NCBI RefSeq assembly: GCF_004022425.1
Contig: NZ_RBZY01000018.1
Span: forward strand, 1-59,029
Length of the DNA stretch: 59,029 bases
Direction of reading: 5' to 3'
Source: Microbacterium enclense
Lineage (GTDB): Bacteria; Actinomycetota; Actinomycetes; Actinomycetales; Microbacteriaceae
Part shown: piece after piece, positions 1-8,684 of the stretch
Layout: each line of letters starts with the position of its first letter
Position numbering within the stretch: position 1 is the stretch's first letter
Made by a program: the position numbers and the translations under genes
The notes under the pieces: generated by a model
What the model was told of the DNA's origin: nothing
Databases searched by the model: none
The model's input: the letters and a program-made list of their open reading frames with translations, nothing else

Positions 1-204
1 TGCGAATCGTCGATCGACCTCTGCGAATCGTTCATCGGTGCGGGCTTCGAGCCGATCGAACCGCCGATCCACGCGATCGAAACGCTCGTCCGTGCGCCGC
101 TCCCAGCGGGTGAGCATCCATCTCACTCCGCCCAGGATGGCGACTGTGAAGGTGAGGAAGAACGCGGCAAGAGCGACGAGCGCCTGCACGGTAGTGAGAT
201 TCAC
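1..204 (-). CDS. Membrane-anchored coiled-coil protein, 3' end cut by window
   Basis: The first 68 codons of a gene that runs off the left edge. It starts with GTG, preceded by an AGGAAGG ribosome binding site about 8 bases upstream. Residues 5-28 form one hydrophobic segment (ALVALAAFFLTFTVAILGG), then a basic junction (RWMLTRWERR) and a highly charged repeat in which DERFDRVDRRF-like units recur, the start of a long coiled coil. Many bacteria encode such short membrane-tethered coiled-coil proteins and most have no assigned role. The C-terminal part is missing, so no function is proposed. Confidence 0.6.
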   Translation of the reverse strand, partial: MNLTTVQALVALAAFFLTFTVAILGGVRWMLTRWERRTDERFDRVDRRFDRLEARTDERFAEVDRRFA

Positions 205-323
205 TGGGCGGCCCTTCCTGTTCAGCGGACCCGACGAATGTACGTCACCCATGGGACCGTCTGCCCCGCGCACATGCCGAACCGTGCACAACTTCACCCC
301 GCGCCCCGCCGAGGAGGAGGGGT

Positions 324-2855
324 TCAGAGCCGCAGGACCTCGGTGACGCGGACCACGGCGGTCCCCTCCTCCTCGGAGGCGGCGAGGTCGACCTCGGCGC
401 GGATGCGCCAATCGTGGTCGCCGGCAGGGTCGTCGATCGTCTGCTCGACACGCCAGAGCCCCTCGGCCGCGGCAGACTCGTCGATGGCGACGTACGCGGA
501 CGACCGCGACGCCCCGCCCGTGCCGATCGTGTCGTGTTCGTCGAAGTAGGAGTCCAGAGCCGCCGGCCAATCGGCGTCGGGGTCCAGTTCGACGAGGTCA
601 TCGTCGCGCTGCAGCGCGGCCAGTTGAACGCGCCGGAACATCTCGTTGCGCACGAGCACGACGAACGCGCGGTGATTCGTCAGGATCGACGGCGGCGCCG
701 GCGGGACCACGGGCGCGGAGGGGTCGTCGGCCGGGTTGATCAACTGCTCCCACTCGTCAACGAGGCTCGAGTCCACCTGGCGCACGAGCTCGCCGAGCCA
801 GGCGATGAGGTCGAGGAGGTCGGGGGTCTGCGCGTCGACCGGCACGGTCTGCCGGATCGCCCGGTAGGCGTCGCTGAGATAGCGCAGAACCAGCCCCTCG
901 CTGCGGGCGAGCTGATACAGCGACACGTACTCGCCGAACGAACACGCGCGCTCGAACATGTCGCGCACGACCGACTTCGGCGACAGCTCGAAGTCGCGGA
1001 TCCACGGCTGACTCGACGCGAACACCTCGTACGCCTGCGCGAGCAGTTCGTCGAGGGGCTTCGGCCACGTGATCTGCTCGAGCAGCTCCATGCGCTCGTC
1101 GTACTCGATGCCCTCGCGCTTCATCGCGGCCACGGCCTCGCCGCGGGCGCGGAACTGCTGCTGGGACAGCACGGGGCGCGGGTCGTCGAGCGTCGCCTCG
1201 ATGACGCTGACGACATCGAGCGCGTAGTGCCCGGTGCCGACCGACGACGCCGGGGGCGCGGCATCCGGTCCTCTGCCGAGCTCGACCTCGGGGTCGAGCA
1301 TCTCGATCGCGGCGAGCGCGAACGGCGACAGCGGCTGGTTGAGGGCGAAGTTCGGCTGCAGGTCGACGGTCAGCCGGATGCCACCCTCCCCCGCCTCGAC
1401 TACTCCGGCCTGCACCAGCGTGCGGAAGATCGCGATCGCCCGGCGCGCCAGCTCGTACTGACGGGCGCGGGATTCGTGGTTGTCGAACACCAGCAAGCGG
1501 ACGTTGCCGAACACGTCGCCCCCGCGGGCGATCACGTTGATGAGCATCGCGGCGGTGAGCTTCATCTGCGGCTGCAGCGGTTCGGGTTCGGCGGCGACGA
1601 GACGGTCGTAGCTCTGCTCCGTCCAATTGACGAAGCCCTGCGGCGCCTTCTTGCGCACGATCTTCTTCTGCTTCTTGAGATCGTCGCCGGCCTTGAGGAT
1701 CTGCGCGGCGTTCTCGATCTCGTGGTCGGGCGCCATGACGACGACGGTGCCCGCGGTGTCGTACCCGGCGCGGCCGGCGCGACCGGCGATCTGGTGGAAC
1801 TCGCGTGCCGAGAGTTGGCGCATGCGCTGTCCGTCGTACTTCGTCAGGGCCGTCATGAGGACCGTGCGGATCGGCACGTTGATCCCCACGCCGAGCGTGT
1901 CGGTGCCGCAGATCACTCGCAGGAGTCCGCGCTGCGCGAGCGTCTCGACGAGCCGCCGATAGCGCGGCAGCATGCCGGCGTGGTGCACGCCGATCCCCGC
2001 GCGGACATACCGCGACAGCGTCTTGCCGAACCCGGTGGTGAAGCGGAAGCCGCCGATCGCCTCGGCGATCTCGTCGCGCTGCTCCCGCCCGATGATGCGG
2101 ATCGACGACAGCGCCTGGGCGCGCTCCATCGCCGCGGCCTGCGAGAAGTGCACGACGTAGATCGGCGCCTGGCGGGTGTCGAGCAGTTCCTGCACGGTCT
2201 CATGCACGGGCGTGCGGGCGTACTCGAAGTGCAGCGGGACGGGTCGCTCGACGCCGGTGACCCGCGCTGTGGGGCGGCCCGTCCGACGCGAGAGGTCGTC
2301 CGCGATCTCGGTGACGTCGCCGAGCGTCGCCGACATGAGGATGAACTGCGCCCGCGTGAGCAGCAGCAGCGGCACCTGCCACGCCCAGCCGCGGTCGGAC
2401 TCGCCGTAGTAGTGGAACTCGTCCATCACGACCTGGTCGACCGCCGCATCCGGTCCCTGCCGGAGGGCGAGGTTCGCAAGGATCTCGGCCGTGCAGCAGA
2501 TGATCGGGGCGTCGGCGTTCACCGACGAATCGCCCGTGACCATCCCGACGTTCTCGGCGCCGAAGATGTCGACGAGCGCGAAGAACTTCTCACTCACCAG
2601 CGCTTTGATGGGGGCCGTGTAGTAGCTGCGGCCGCCCCGGGAGAGGGATGCCGCGTGCGCGGCGACGGCGACGAGCGACTTGCCCGTACCGGTCGGGGTC
2701 GACAGGATCACGTTCGCCCCCGACACGATCTCGATGATCGCCTCGTCCTGGGCCGGGTAAAGGGTGAGCCCGCGGCCGCTCGCCCACTCGACGAACCCGA
2801 GGTAGGCGGCATCCGGGTCGCTGCCTGCGGGCACGTGGTCGAGGAGCGAAGTCAC
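324..2855 (-). CDS. DEAD/DEAH-box helicase with C-terminal DUF3516
   Basis: An 843-residue superfamily 2 helicase, likely cytoplasmic and acting on RNA. Walker A TPTGTGKS is at 53-60, the Walker B/motif II box is DEFH at 145-148, motif III SAT at 175-177, and motif VI QIAGRAGRAG at 355-364. The second half (about 390-843) matches the long helical DUF3516 region seen in actinobacterial helicases related to HelY/Ski2. The two PDA stretches visible in the protein (near the N terminus and mid-protein) are encoded through GGATGCC. It is separated by 44 bases from the upstream membrane-protein gene on the same strand, so co-transcription is possible. Substrate is inferred from the family only. Confidence 0.9.
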   Translation of the reverse strand: MTSLLDHVPAGSDPDAAYLGFVEWASGRGLTLYPAQDEAIIEIVSGANVILSTPTGTGKSLVAVAAHAASLSRGGRSYYTAPIKALVSEKFFALVDIFGAENVGMVTGDSSVNADAPIICCTAEILANLALRQGPDAAVDQVVMDEFHYYGESDRGWAWQVPLLLLTRAQFILMSATLGDVTEIADDLSRRTGRPTARVTGVERPVPLHFEYARTPVHETVQELLDTRQAPIYVVHFSQAAAMERAQALSSIRIIGREQRDEIAEAIGGFRFTTGFGKTLSRYVRAGIGVHHAGMLPRYRRLVETLAQRGLLRVICGTDTLGVGINVPIRTVLMTALTKYDGQRMRQLSAREFHQIAGRAGRAGYDTAGTVVVMAPDHEIENAAQILKAGDDLKKQKKIVRKKAPQGFVNWTEQSYDRLVAAEPEPLQPQMKLTAAMLINVIARGGDVFGNVRLLVFDNHESRARQYELARRAIAIFRTLVQAGVVEAGEGGIRLTVDLQPNFALNQPLSPFALAAIEMLDPEVELGRGPDAAPPASSVGTGHYALDVVSVIEATLDDPRPVLSQQQFRARGEAVAAMKREGIEYDERMELLEQITWPKPLDELLAQAYEVFASSQPWIRDFELSPKSVVRDMFERACSFGEYVSLYQLARSEGLVLRYLSDAYRAIRQTVPVDAQTPDLLDLIAWLGELVRQVDSSLVDEWEQLINPADDPSAPVVPPAPPSILTNHRAFVVLVRNEMFRRVQLAALQRDDDLVELDPDADWPAALDSYFDEHDTIGTGGASRSSAYVAIDESAAAEGLWRVEQTIDDPAGDHDWRIRAEVDLAASEEEGTAVVRVTEVLRL

Positions 2856-2899
2856 TGCTCCACCCTCTCATCCGCTGAGCGGCAGCCCGGCCGACCGGG

Positions 2900-3649
2900 T
2901 CATTCCGCGTCGGAGAAAACCCCCACCCGTTCCCCGTCGCGGACGAACTGGACGGAGCTGCCCACGGGGAACCGTTGCCGGAAGCCGTCCGGAAGCTCCG
3001 GGGTCACGACGAACTCGACCGTCGCCGGGAACGCTCCGGCACCGCAGGCGCCGTAGCGGAAGCCGCCCCGGAACGAATTGTCGTCGCCCATCCCCGCCAC
3101 GTCGGCGGTATCGACGAGGAGCAGGCACTCGGCCGTGTTCCCGGTGGAGTCGATCTGGGTGGAACCGGCGTAGGCGGTCAGGCCGTAGTAATCGGCGAAC
3201 GCGAGGATTCCCGTGGAATCGAACCCCATCGTGGTGACGGCCTCGGTCTCGGCGGCGGGGTCGGGCTGCAGGGTGCCCACCTGCGCGATACCCGCGGTGC
3301 GGGCGACGGGGGCGAATGTCGTCGCCGCGATCGAGGCGGCGCTGGTCACCGCGGCCACGGCGGCGAGCGAGGCGGCCCAGAGCCACAGCGTGCGGAGGCG
3401 ACGCACGACCGGGGGACGCGCCGGTGGCTCCTCCGACTCGCTCTCGTCGCCGTCGGCCGCTACCTCTTCGAGCACCGGCAGCGGGTCCTCCGCCACGGGG
3501 ATCTGCGCGGAGTCCGCCCGGTGGCGGCGCTCGATGTCCTCGAGGTGCTGCAGCCGCGCCGCGGCGTCGGGATCGTCGGCGAGATCGGCCTCCGGACCGT
3601 AGGCCCGCGCGCGCAGCCGCTCCAACTCGCCCCGCAGCTCGGCATCCAT
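2900..3649 (-). CDS. Hypothetical single-pass membrane protein
   Basis: A 249-residue protein whose best start is the ATG giving MDAELRGELERL; an upstream in-frame extension exists but has no protein-like composition. The first ~85 residues are acidic and helical (cytoplasmic), followed by RRLRTLWLWAASLAAVAAVTSAASIAATTF, a single membrane segment at about 85-112 after positive charges. The outer part contains two cysteines (AECLLL and YGACGAG) that could pair. Features such as GILAFADYYGLTAYAGS suggest a compact extracellular fold. I do not recognise a family. It lies upstream of the helicase on the same strand and is divergent from the LLM oxidoreductase. Confidence 0.75.
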   Translation of the reverse strand: MDAELRGELERLRARAYGPEADLADDPDAAARLQHLEDIERRHRADSAQIPVAEDPLPVLEEVAADGDESESEEPPARPPVVRRLRTLWLWAASLAAVAAVTSAASIAATTFAPVARTAGIAQVGTLQPDPAAETEAVTTMGFDSTGILAFADYYGLTAYAGSTQIDSTGNTAECLLLVDTADVAGMGDDNSFRGGFRYGACGAGAFPATVEFVVTPELPDGFRQRFPVGSSVQFVRDGERVGVFSDAE

Positions 3650-3736
3650 GCCCTGAATCGTCCCACAGGCTCGATGAGGCGGGGCCGCTTCTTCCATTCG
3701 GGGGAATAGATCACAGGATGCCGCGTTGCACCTGTC

Positions 3737-4771
3737 ATGCGCTCCTTCGGCACCCTCTCCTTCGGGCACTACGGCCCCCTCGGCGGCGGCCATCACCTCT
3801 CCGCCGGCGATTCGATGCTGCAGGCGATCGACCTCGCCCAGGGCATGGACGACCTCGGCGTGAACGGCATCTCGTTCCGCGTGCACCACTTCGCCCGGCA
3901 GCAGGCGGCTCCCATGCCGCTGCTCGCGGCGATCGCGGCGCGCACCTCGCGGATCGAGGTCGGTACCGGCGTCATCGACATGCGGTACGAGAACCCGCTC
4001 ATGCTCGCCGAGGAGGCGGCATCCGTCGACCTCATCAGCGGCAACCGGCTCGCCCTCGGCGTGAGCCGTGGGTCACCCGAGACCGTCGTGCGCGGCTACG
4101 AGGCGTTCGGATACACGGGGTCGGAGGATCCCCGCGGGGCCGACATCGCCCGTGAGCACTTCGACCTGTTCCTCCGGGCGATCGATGGAGAGGGTCTCGC
4201 CGAGCGCGACTCGATGAGCCCGTTCGGCGGGGGGACCGGGATGCAGCGGATCGAGCCGCACTCCCCCGGTCTGCGGAAGCGGATCTGGTGGGGAGCCGGC
4301 ACGACCGGCACCGCCGAGTGGGCCGGACGCATCGGGGTCAACCTCATGTCGTCGACCCTGCTCACCGAGGCCGACGGCACCCCGTTCGACATCCTGCAGG
4401 CGCGGCAGCTCGATGCCTTCCGCGCGGCGTGGAAGGACGCGGGTCACCCGGGCGAGCCGCGCACGTCGGTCAGCCGTAGCATCTTCCCGATCGTGAGCGA
4501 AGAGGACCACCTGTACTTCAGCGGCTCCGCCGGTTCCGACCAGATCGGCGTCATCGACGGCATGCGTTCGACCTTCGGGAAGACCTACGCCGCCGAGCCC
4601 GACGTGCTCGTGGAGCAGCTGCAGAACGACGCCGCCGTCATGAGCGCCGACACGCTGCTGCTGACGATCCCGTCGCAGATGGGCGTGGAGTTCAACCTCC
4701 GGCTCGTTGAGAACTTCGCCACGCACGTGGCGCCGGCACTGGGCTGGCAGTCGACACTCGCGACGGTCTGA
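3737..4771 (+). CDS. LLM-class flavin-dependent oxidoreductase
   Basis: A 344-residue TIM-barrel enzyme of the bacterial luciferase family, using FMN (often F420 in actinobacteria) to oxidise an unknown substrate in the cytoplasm. The N-terminal strand (FGTLSFGHYGP), the segment RIEVGTGVIDMRYENPLMLAEEAASVD and the conserved SGNRLALGVSRGS (around residue 107) are typical of the family. Length is normal. It stands alone, with the divergent membrane-protein gene upstream and a strong bidirectional terminator directly behind it. The substrate cannot be read from the sequence. Confidence 0.88.
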   Translation: MRSFGTLSFGHYGPLGGGHHLSAGDSMLQAIDLAQGMDDLGVNGISFRVHHFARQQAAPMPLLAAIAARTSRIEVGTGVIDMRYENPLMLAEEAASVDLISGNRLALGVSRGSPETVVRGYEAFGYTGSEDPRGADIAREHFDLFLRAIDGEGLAERDSMSPFGGGTGMQRIEPHSPGLRKRIWWGAGTTGTAEWAGRIGVNLMSSTLLTEADGTPFDILQARQLDAFRAAWKDAGHPGEPRTSVSRSIFPIVSEEDHLYFSGSAGSDQIGVIDGMRSTFGKTYAAEPDVLVEQLQNDAAVMSADTLLLTIPSQMGVEFNLRLVENFATHVAPALGWQSTLATV

Positions 4772-4775
4772 GCAC

Positions 4776-4824
4776 ACGAACGACAGAACCCCGGATGCCA
4801 GGCATCCGGGGTTCTCTCGTTCGT
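4776..4824. terminator. Bidirectional intrinsic terminator
   Basis: Perfect inverted repeat with 14-base arms (GAACCCCGGATGCC at 4786-4799 and its complement at 4801-4814) around a single A, plus outer arms ACGAACGA (4776-4783) and TCGTTCGT (4817-4824). It sits between convergent genes. Its core is an inverted pair of the heptamer GGATGCC. There is no long U-tract, as is common in high-GC actinobacteria. Confidence 0.85.
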
Positions 4825-4832
4825 GCGGGCGC

Positions 4833-5306
4833 TCAGCCCCCGAGGAGACCGGGCCGCTCGAGGGGAGCCGGATCAGGGTGGATCGAGCGGAAAGCCGCGA
4901 GGTCGCGGACGTTCTTCTGGACCGCGACCACCGCGAAGAGACTCATCGCGAAGCCGATGCCGTAGAACCCCTTCTCCGACAGGAGCAGGTCGGCGTTCCA
5001 CAGGCCGATCGACATGAGGGTCAGTGCGGCGAGCAGCATGGCCCAGGCGACGCCGAGATACGCCCCCGTCACGGGAACGTCCTCCGCGCGATCGCGGACG
5101 GCCTTCTGGACGGAGATGGCGGCGAAGAGGCCGAGGAGGAAGACGGTGAGGAAGTACCCCTTCTCCGCGAGAAGCATCTCGGCATTCGCCAGGCCGATGA
5201 AGTAGACCGAGGCTCCGAGCCCCAGTGCCACCCACGAGGCCCCGACGAAGGCCGCTGTCGGCCGTCCGATCTCGAGGTGCGTCTGCTGATCCATCATCGG
5301 GTCCAA
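4833..5306 (-). CDS. YiaA/YiaB-type inner membrane protein
   Basis: A 157-residue membrane protein with four hydrophobic segments arranged as two homologous halves: AFVGASWVALGLGASVYFIGLANAEMLLAEKGYFL and AYLGVAWAMLLAALTLMSIGLWNADLLLSEKGFYG each pair with a second helix ending in (S/A)VQK.VRD. This duplicated architecture is that of E. coli YiaA (YiaAB domain); the family's function is unknown. Several ATGs cluster at the start (MDPMMDQ), so the true start may be residue 1, 4 or 5. It is convergent with the LLM oxidoreductase and divergent from the GlsB-like gene. Confidence 0.87.
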   Translation of the reverse strand: MDPMMDQQTHLEIGRPTAAFVGASWVALGLGASVYFIGLANAEMLLAEKGYFLTVFLLGLFAAISVQKAVRDRAEDVPVTGAYLGVAWAMLLAALTLMSIGLWNADLLLSEKGFYGIGFAMSLFAVVAVQKNVRDLAAFRSIHPDPAPLERPGLLGG

Positions 5307-5552
5307 CCTTCCTCTCGGGCCTCGCGATGAGGCATATGCGTTCCGAGGAAGGTAGCGCTACCCGTATGCGGCGAGCGCCATACGGGGGTGCATGGGCCGG
5401 ACACCGGCCGGGTGGGCGGTCCGTTCCATACCCGTTCTGGACGCTCGACTCAAGGGCGCGCAGAAAGACGCGGCAAAGGCATAACGTCTCGGAGGCGCCC
5501 CACCAGCAGGGGCGCTGCGCCAACCCGGCACCGCAGCAACAAGGAGTACACC
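5307..5552. other. Divergent intergenic region, 246 bases
   Basis: Separates the YiaA-like and GlsB-like genes, so it must hold both promoters. The only clear element is AAGGAG at 5541-5546, seven bases before the GlsB start. No palindrome or repeat stands out. Confidence 0.5.
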
Positions 5553-5834
5553 ATGCTTTGGACGATCCTCGGCCTCATCATCGTCGGCCTCATCGCCGGC
5601 TTCATCGCACGCGCCGTCATCCCCGGCAAGCAGAGCATGAGCATCCTCATGACCATCGTGCTCGGAATCGTCGGCTCGTTCGTCGGCGGCTTCCTCGGCT
5701 TCCTCATCTTCGGCAGCGACCCCATGGGCGGCTTCCTCCAGCCCTCGGGCATCATCGGCTCGATCATCGGCGCGATCATCGTGCTCGGCATCTACGTGTT
5801 CGCGACGCGCGGCCGCAGCGCCCGCACGCGCTGA
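5553..5834 (+). CDS. GlsB/YeaQ/YmgE-family stress membrane protein
   Basis: A 93-residue, very hydrophobic, glycine-rich protein (transglycosylase-associated protein family). It begins MLWTILGLIIVGLIAGFIARAVIP, continues with GIVGSFVGGFLGFLIFG and ends in a third helix (GIIGSIIGAIIVLGIYVF), giving three membrane helices and a basic tail. The ATG follows AAGGAG at 5541-5546 with ideal spacing; a longer in-frame extension upstream is not protein-like and lacks an RBS. Homologues are induced by envelope or acid stress, but their molecular role is not settled. Confidence 0.9.
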   Translation: MLWTILGLIIVGLIAGFIARAVIPGKQSMSILMTIVLGIVGSFVGGFLGFLIFGSDPMGGFLQPSGIIGSIIGAIIVLGIYVFATRGRSARTR

Positions 5835-5921
5835 CACGCACCCCACGACGCCCCCGCGGCGCTCGGCTCCGGCCAGCGGCGCGGGGGCGCTGTCGTCTCC
5901 GGGGCGCGCTACGTTCGGCAT

Positions 5922-6593
5922 ATGCCCGCGCACGACTCGCCGCCAGCCGACGCCGTCTCCACCCTCGCCGACCGTGTCGGGTGGAGGGCATCCGGGTCGT
6001 CCCGCTTTCTTCTCGGCATCGCGGGAAGCCCCGGCAGCGGCAAGACGACGCTGGCCGCGGCGCTCGTCGCCGAGCTGAATGCTCAACGCCCGGGCGAAGC
6101 GGTGGCCCTGCCGATGGACGGGTTCCACCTCGCGAACCGCACCCTCGACCGGCTCGGCCGACGAGATCGCAAGGGCGCGATCGACACGTTCGACGGGTGG
6201 GGCTTCCTCGCTCTGCTGCAGCGTGTCCACGCTGAGACCGATCACACCGTGTTCGCGCCGAGCTTCCGGCGCGAGGTCGACGAGGGTGTCGCCGGTGAGA
6301 TCGCGATCGATCCGGAGGCACGCGTCGTCGTCGTGGAGGGCAACTACCTGCTCGTCGACGACGGACCCTGGGCGCGCGTGCGCGACGCGCTCGACGAGGC
6401 ATGGTTCTGCGAAACACCGGATGCCATTCGAGAGGCGCGGCTCGTCGAAAGGCATACGCACCACGGCCGTACCGCCGAGGCGGCGACCGCGTGGGCGCGC
6501 GAGGTCGACGGCGCCAACGCGGCGCTGATCGAGGCCACGCGCGGGCGGGCCGATCTCGTGGTTTCGGGGGAGACGGGTCGCGTTCTCACCTGA
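5922..6593 (+). CDS. P-loop nucleoside/nucleotide kinase family protein
   Basis: A 223-residue cytoplasmic kinase related to the uridine kinase/pantothenate kinase group. Walker A GSPGSGKT is at residues 35-42; LPMDGFHLANRTLDRLGRRDRKGAIDTFDGWGF carries the acceptor-site DGFH motif; VVVVEGNYLL is the Walker B-like strand; RLVERHTHHGRT provides the lid arginines. Genes with this profile are annotated as fructose-transport-associated or generic nucleoside kinases (YggC type). It stands alone, with its own 87-base upstream gap. The phosphorylated substrate cannot be told from sequence. Confidence 0.85.
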   Translation: MPAHDSPPADAVSTLADRVGWRASGSSRFLLGIAGSPGSGKTTLAAALVAELNAQRPGEAVALPMDGFHLANRTLDRLGRRDRKGAIDTFDGWGFLALLQRVHAETDHTVFAPSFRREVDEGVAGEIAIDPEARVVVVEGNYLLVDDGPWARVRDALDEAWFCETPDAIREARLVERHTHHGRTAEAATAWAREVDGANAALIEATRGRADLVVSGETGRVLT

Positions 6594-6614
6594 GAGGCAT
6601 TGCGCCTCCGATAG

Positions 6615-6643
6615 TTGACATCCTCGGCTCCACCTCCTAGGTT
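6615..6643 (+). promoter_or_regulatory. Promoter of the YtrA-ABC operon
   Basis: A perfect -35 hexamer TTGACA (6615-6620), a 17-base spacer and a -10 box TAGGTT (6638-6643) precede the GntR start at 6675. The -10 overlaps the palindrome at 6640-6663. Confidence 0.75.
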
Positions 6644-6663
6644 CATTACTCAAGTAACGAACC
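6640..6663. promoter_or_regulatory. Operator for the GntR/YtrA regulator
   Basis: Near-perfect palindrome with arms GGTTCATTACT and AGTAACGAACC separated by two bases (one mismatch over 11 pairs). It covers the -10 box and presumed start site and lies 12 bases before the regulator's own start codon, as expected for autorepression by a YtrA-type protein. Confidence 0.75.
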
Positions 6664-6674
6664 CAAGGAGTCCG

Positions 6675-7037
6675 ATGCTCGAAGACGGAAAGCCGATCTT
6701 CATCCAGATCGCGGAATCCATCGCCGACGGGGTACTGGCCGGCAGCTACCGCGAAGGCACACAGGTGCCGTCGACGAACGAACTGGCGGCGTTCCACCGC
6801 ATCAACCCCGCCACCGTCGGCAAGGGTCTCGGACTCCTCGTCGACCGCGGCATCCTGCACAAACGGCGCGGACTCGGCATGTTCGTCAGCGAGGGCGCCC
6901 GCCAGCGGCTCCTCGGTGAACGCTCGACGGCGTTCCGCGCCGGTTTCGTCGCACCGTTGCTCGCCGAGGCTCGCTCGCTCGGCCTCGATCTCACCGACAT
7001 CCACCGCATCATCGATCAGGAAGGTGCATCCTCATGA
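6675..7037 (+). CDS. GntR-family transcriptional regulator, YtrA subfamily
   Basis: A 120-residue DNA-binding regulator. The N-terminal winged helix runs from about residue 8 (PIFIQIAESIADGVLAGSYREGTQVPSTNELAAFHRINPATVGKGLGLLVDRGI) to residue 70 with the GMFV wing. The C-terminal part is only ~45 residues, the hallmark of the YtrA subfamily, which usually lacks a large effector domain. Start chosen at the ATG behind AAGGAG (6665-6670); a longer in-frame extension would cross the promoter. The stop overlaps the ABC ATPase start by four bases. YtrA proteins repress their own operon and are often induced by cell-wall-active peptides. Confidence 0.92.
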   Translation: MLEDGKPIFIQIAESIADGVLAGSYREGTQVPSTNELAAFHRINPATVGKGLGLLVDRGILHKRRGLGMFVSEGARQRLLGERSTAFRAGFVAPLLAEARSLGLDLTDIHRIIDQEGASS

Positions 7038-7930
7038 CGCAGCCCGCCGTCCGCCTGTCGGAGGTGTCGCGGCGCTTCCGGCGCACGCAGGCCCTCGACG
7101 ACCTCACTCTCGACATCCCCACGAACGCGATCACCGGGCTCCTCGGACGCAACGGCGCTGGAAAGACGACTCTCATGTCGATCATCGCCGGCCACGACCG
7201 CCCCTCGACGGGGTCGGTCGAGGTCTTCGGTGTCGACCCGTTCGAGGATGCCCCGACGATGTCATCGATCAGTTTCGTCCGCGACAACCAGCGCTATCCC
7301 GAGGACTTCACGCTGCGGCAGGTGCTCGAGGTCGCTCCCCTGTTCCACGCCGGTTGGAGCACCGACATCGCCGAACACCTGGTCCACGGCTTCCGCCTCC
7401 CCCGCAAGACCGCGATCAAGAAGCTCTCCCGCGGCCAGGCGTCGTCGCTGGGGATCGTGCTCGGTCTCGCCTCCCGCGCTCCGTTGACGATCTTCGACGA
7501 GCCCTATCTCGGGCTGGATGCCACGGCCCGCCGATTCTTCTACGACACCCTCATGCAGGACTATCTGGATCATCCGCGCACGATCCTCGTCTCCACGCAT
7601 CTCATCGACGAGATGGAGCCACTGCTGGAGCACGTCGTGATCGTTGACGGGGGGCACCTGATCCGCACCGCTGCTGCGGACGAACTGCGCGGCAGTGCCG
7701 TCACGGTCAGCGGCGTGACCGCCGCCGTCGAGGATGTCGCCGCGCAACGCCCGGTGCTGCAGCGGCGAACGATCGGCGGCCTCACCTCCGTCGTCCTCGA
7801 AACGGCCGCCGACGACGAGCTCCGCACCGAAGCCGCCCGCTCCGGTGTCCAGCTCACCCCCGCCACCCTGCAAGACCTCGTCGCCGCGTACGGCGTCGAG
7901 TCCGAGTCCCTGGAAGGAACGCGCGCATGA
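7034..7930 (+). CDS. ABC transporter ATP-binding protein (YtrB-like)
   Basis: A 298-residue ATPase subunit. Walker A GRNGAGKT is at 38-45, the signature is LSRGQ at 131-135, Walker B with catalytic Glu is LTIFDEPY at 151-158, and the switch histidine is in LVSTHL. About 90 extra residues follow the nucleotide-binding domain. The start overlaps the GntR stop (ATGA) and the stop overlaps the membrane-protein start, so this is one operon. Systems of this shape (GntR-YtrA, ATPase, small membrane partner) are linked to export or sensing of cell-envelope-active compounds; the substrate is not visible. Confidence 0.93.
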   Translation: MTQPAVRLSEVSRRFRRTQALDDLTLDIPTNAITGLLGRNGAGKTTLMSIIAGHDRPSTGSVEVFGVDPFEDAPTMSSISFVRDNQRYPEDFTLRQVLEVAPLFHAGWSTDIAEHLVHGFRLPRKTAIKKLSRGQASSLGIVLGLASRAPLTIFDEPYLGLDATARRFFYDTLMQDYLDHPRTILVSTHLIDEMEPLLEHVVIVDGGHLIRTAAADELRGSAVTVSGVTAAVEDVAAQRPVLQRRTIGGLTSVVLETAADDELRTEAARSGVQLTPATLQDLVAAYGVESESLEGTRA

Positions 7931-8655
7931 CCACCCTCACCGCCGTCGCTCGCCGCGGCGCGTCGCCGCTCGATGTCCTCCGTCTGCACTTCTCGCAACG
8001 CGGCCTGCTCCTGCGAACTCCGCCCCTGATCATGCTCGTCGTCTTCGCGCTGACCGTCGTCTTCGCCGTCATCTTCTTTCGGATGGGCTCGGTGCCCGGC
8101 AGCAGCGAATGGGTCCAGAACAGCAGAAGCAACGCCGCTGTCTTCTGGGCCCTCCCAGGATTCTTCGGCTGGCTCGGCGTGCAGACCGTCTCGTTGACCT
8201 TCCCTCTCGCGCTGTCCCTCGGAACGTCCCGCAGGACGTTCGTGGTCGGCACGGTCCTGACTCACGTCGCGATCTCCCTCTATGTCACGGCGATGCTGCT
8301 CGTCCTCCTGGGCATCGAGTTGGCGACGGGACACTGGTTCTTCCACATCTATATGACGGACGTCTGGATCCTCGGCGCCGGTGACCCTTTCCAGCTCGCC
8401 GCGACATCGTTCCTCGCGACGCTGATGGTCCTTTCCGTCGGAGGGGCGTTCGCCGCCGCCTGGGTGCGGTTCGGGGCGCTCGGGCCGACGGCCCTGGCTG
8501 CGGCACTGGTCCTGGTGCTGGGGATCGTCGCGATCCTCCTCATCCCGCTCGCGGCCGCCTTCCAGCCCTGGTGGGTCGCGCTGGCCGCAGGGATCGCCAT
8601 CGTCCTCGCGGTCCTCGGTCAGTACATGCTGCTGCGACGCGCGACGGTGCGCTGA
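7927..8655 (+). CDS. ABC transporter membrane subunit
   Basis: A 242-residue integral membrane protein with about six hydrophobic helices, for instance TPPLIMLVVFALTVVFAVIFF, FPLALSLGTSRRTFVVGTVL, GGAFAAAWVRFGALGPTALAAALVLVLG and WWVALAAGIAIVLAVLGQYMLL. Its start overlaps the stop of the ATPase gene (ATGA) and it ends the operon. The segment LSLGTSRRTFVVGT is reminiscent of the conserved cytoplasmic loop of ABC-2-type permeases that accompany GntR-linked ATPases. It is presumably the transmembrane half of the exporter. Confidence 0.85.
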   Translation: MTTLTAVARRGASPLDVLRLHFSQRGLLLRTPPLIMLVVFALTVVFAVIFFRMGSVPGSSEWVQNSRSNAAVFWALPGFFGWLGVQTVSLTFPLALSLGTSRRTFVVGTVLTHVAISLYVTAMLLVLLGIELATGHWFFHIYMTDVWILGAGDPFQLAATSFLATLMVLSVGGAFAAAWVRFGALGPTALAAALVLVLGIVAILLIPLAAAFQPWWVALAAGIAIVLAVLGQYMLLRRATVR

Positions 8656-8684
8656 CCCCGGACGCGTCCCCGGTGCCGCAGCCC

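Noticed and set aside
414..3056. 880-codon + strand open frame opposite the DUF3516 helicase
   Set aside because: Composition (Arg/Asp/His-rich) is that of the complement of a high-GC gene, and the minus strand encodes all helicase motifs.
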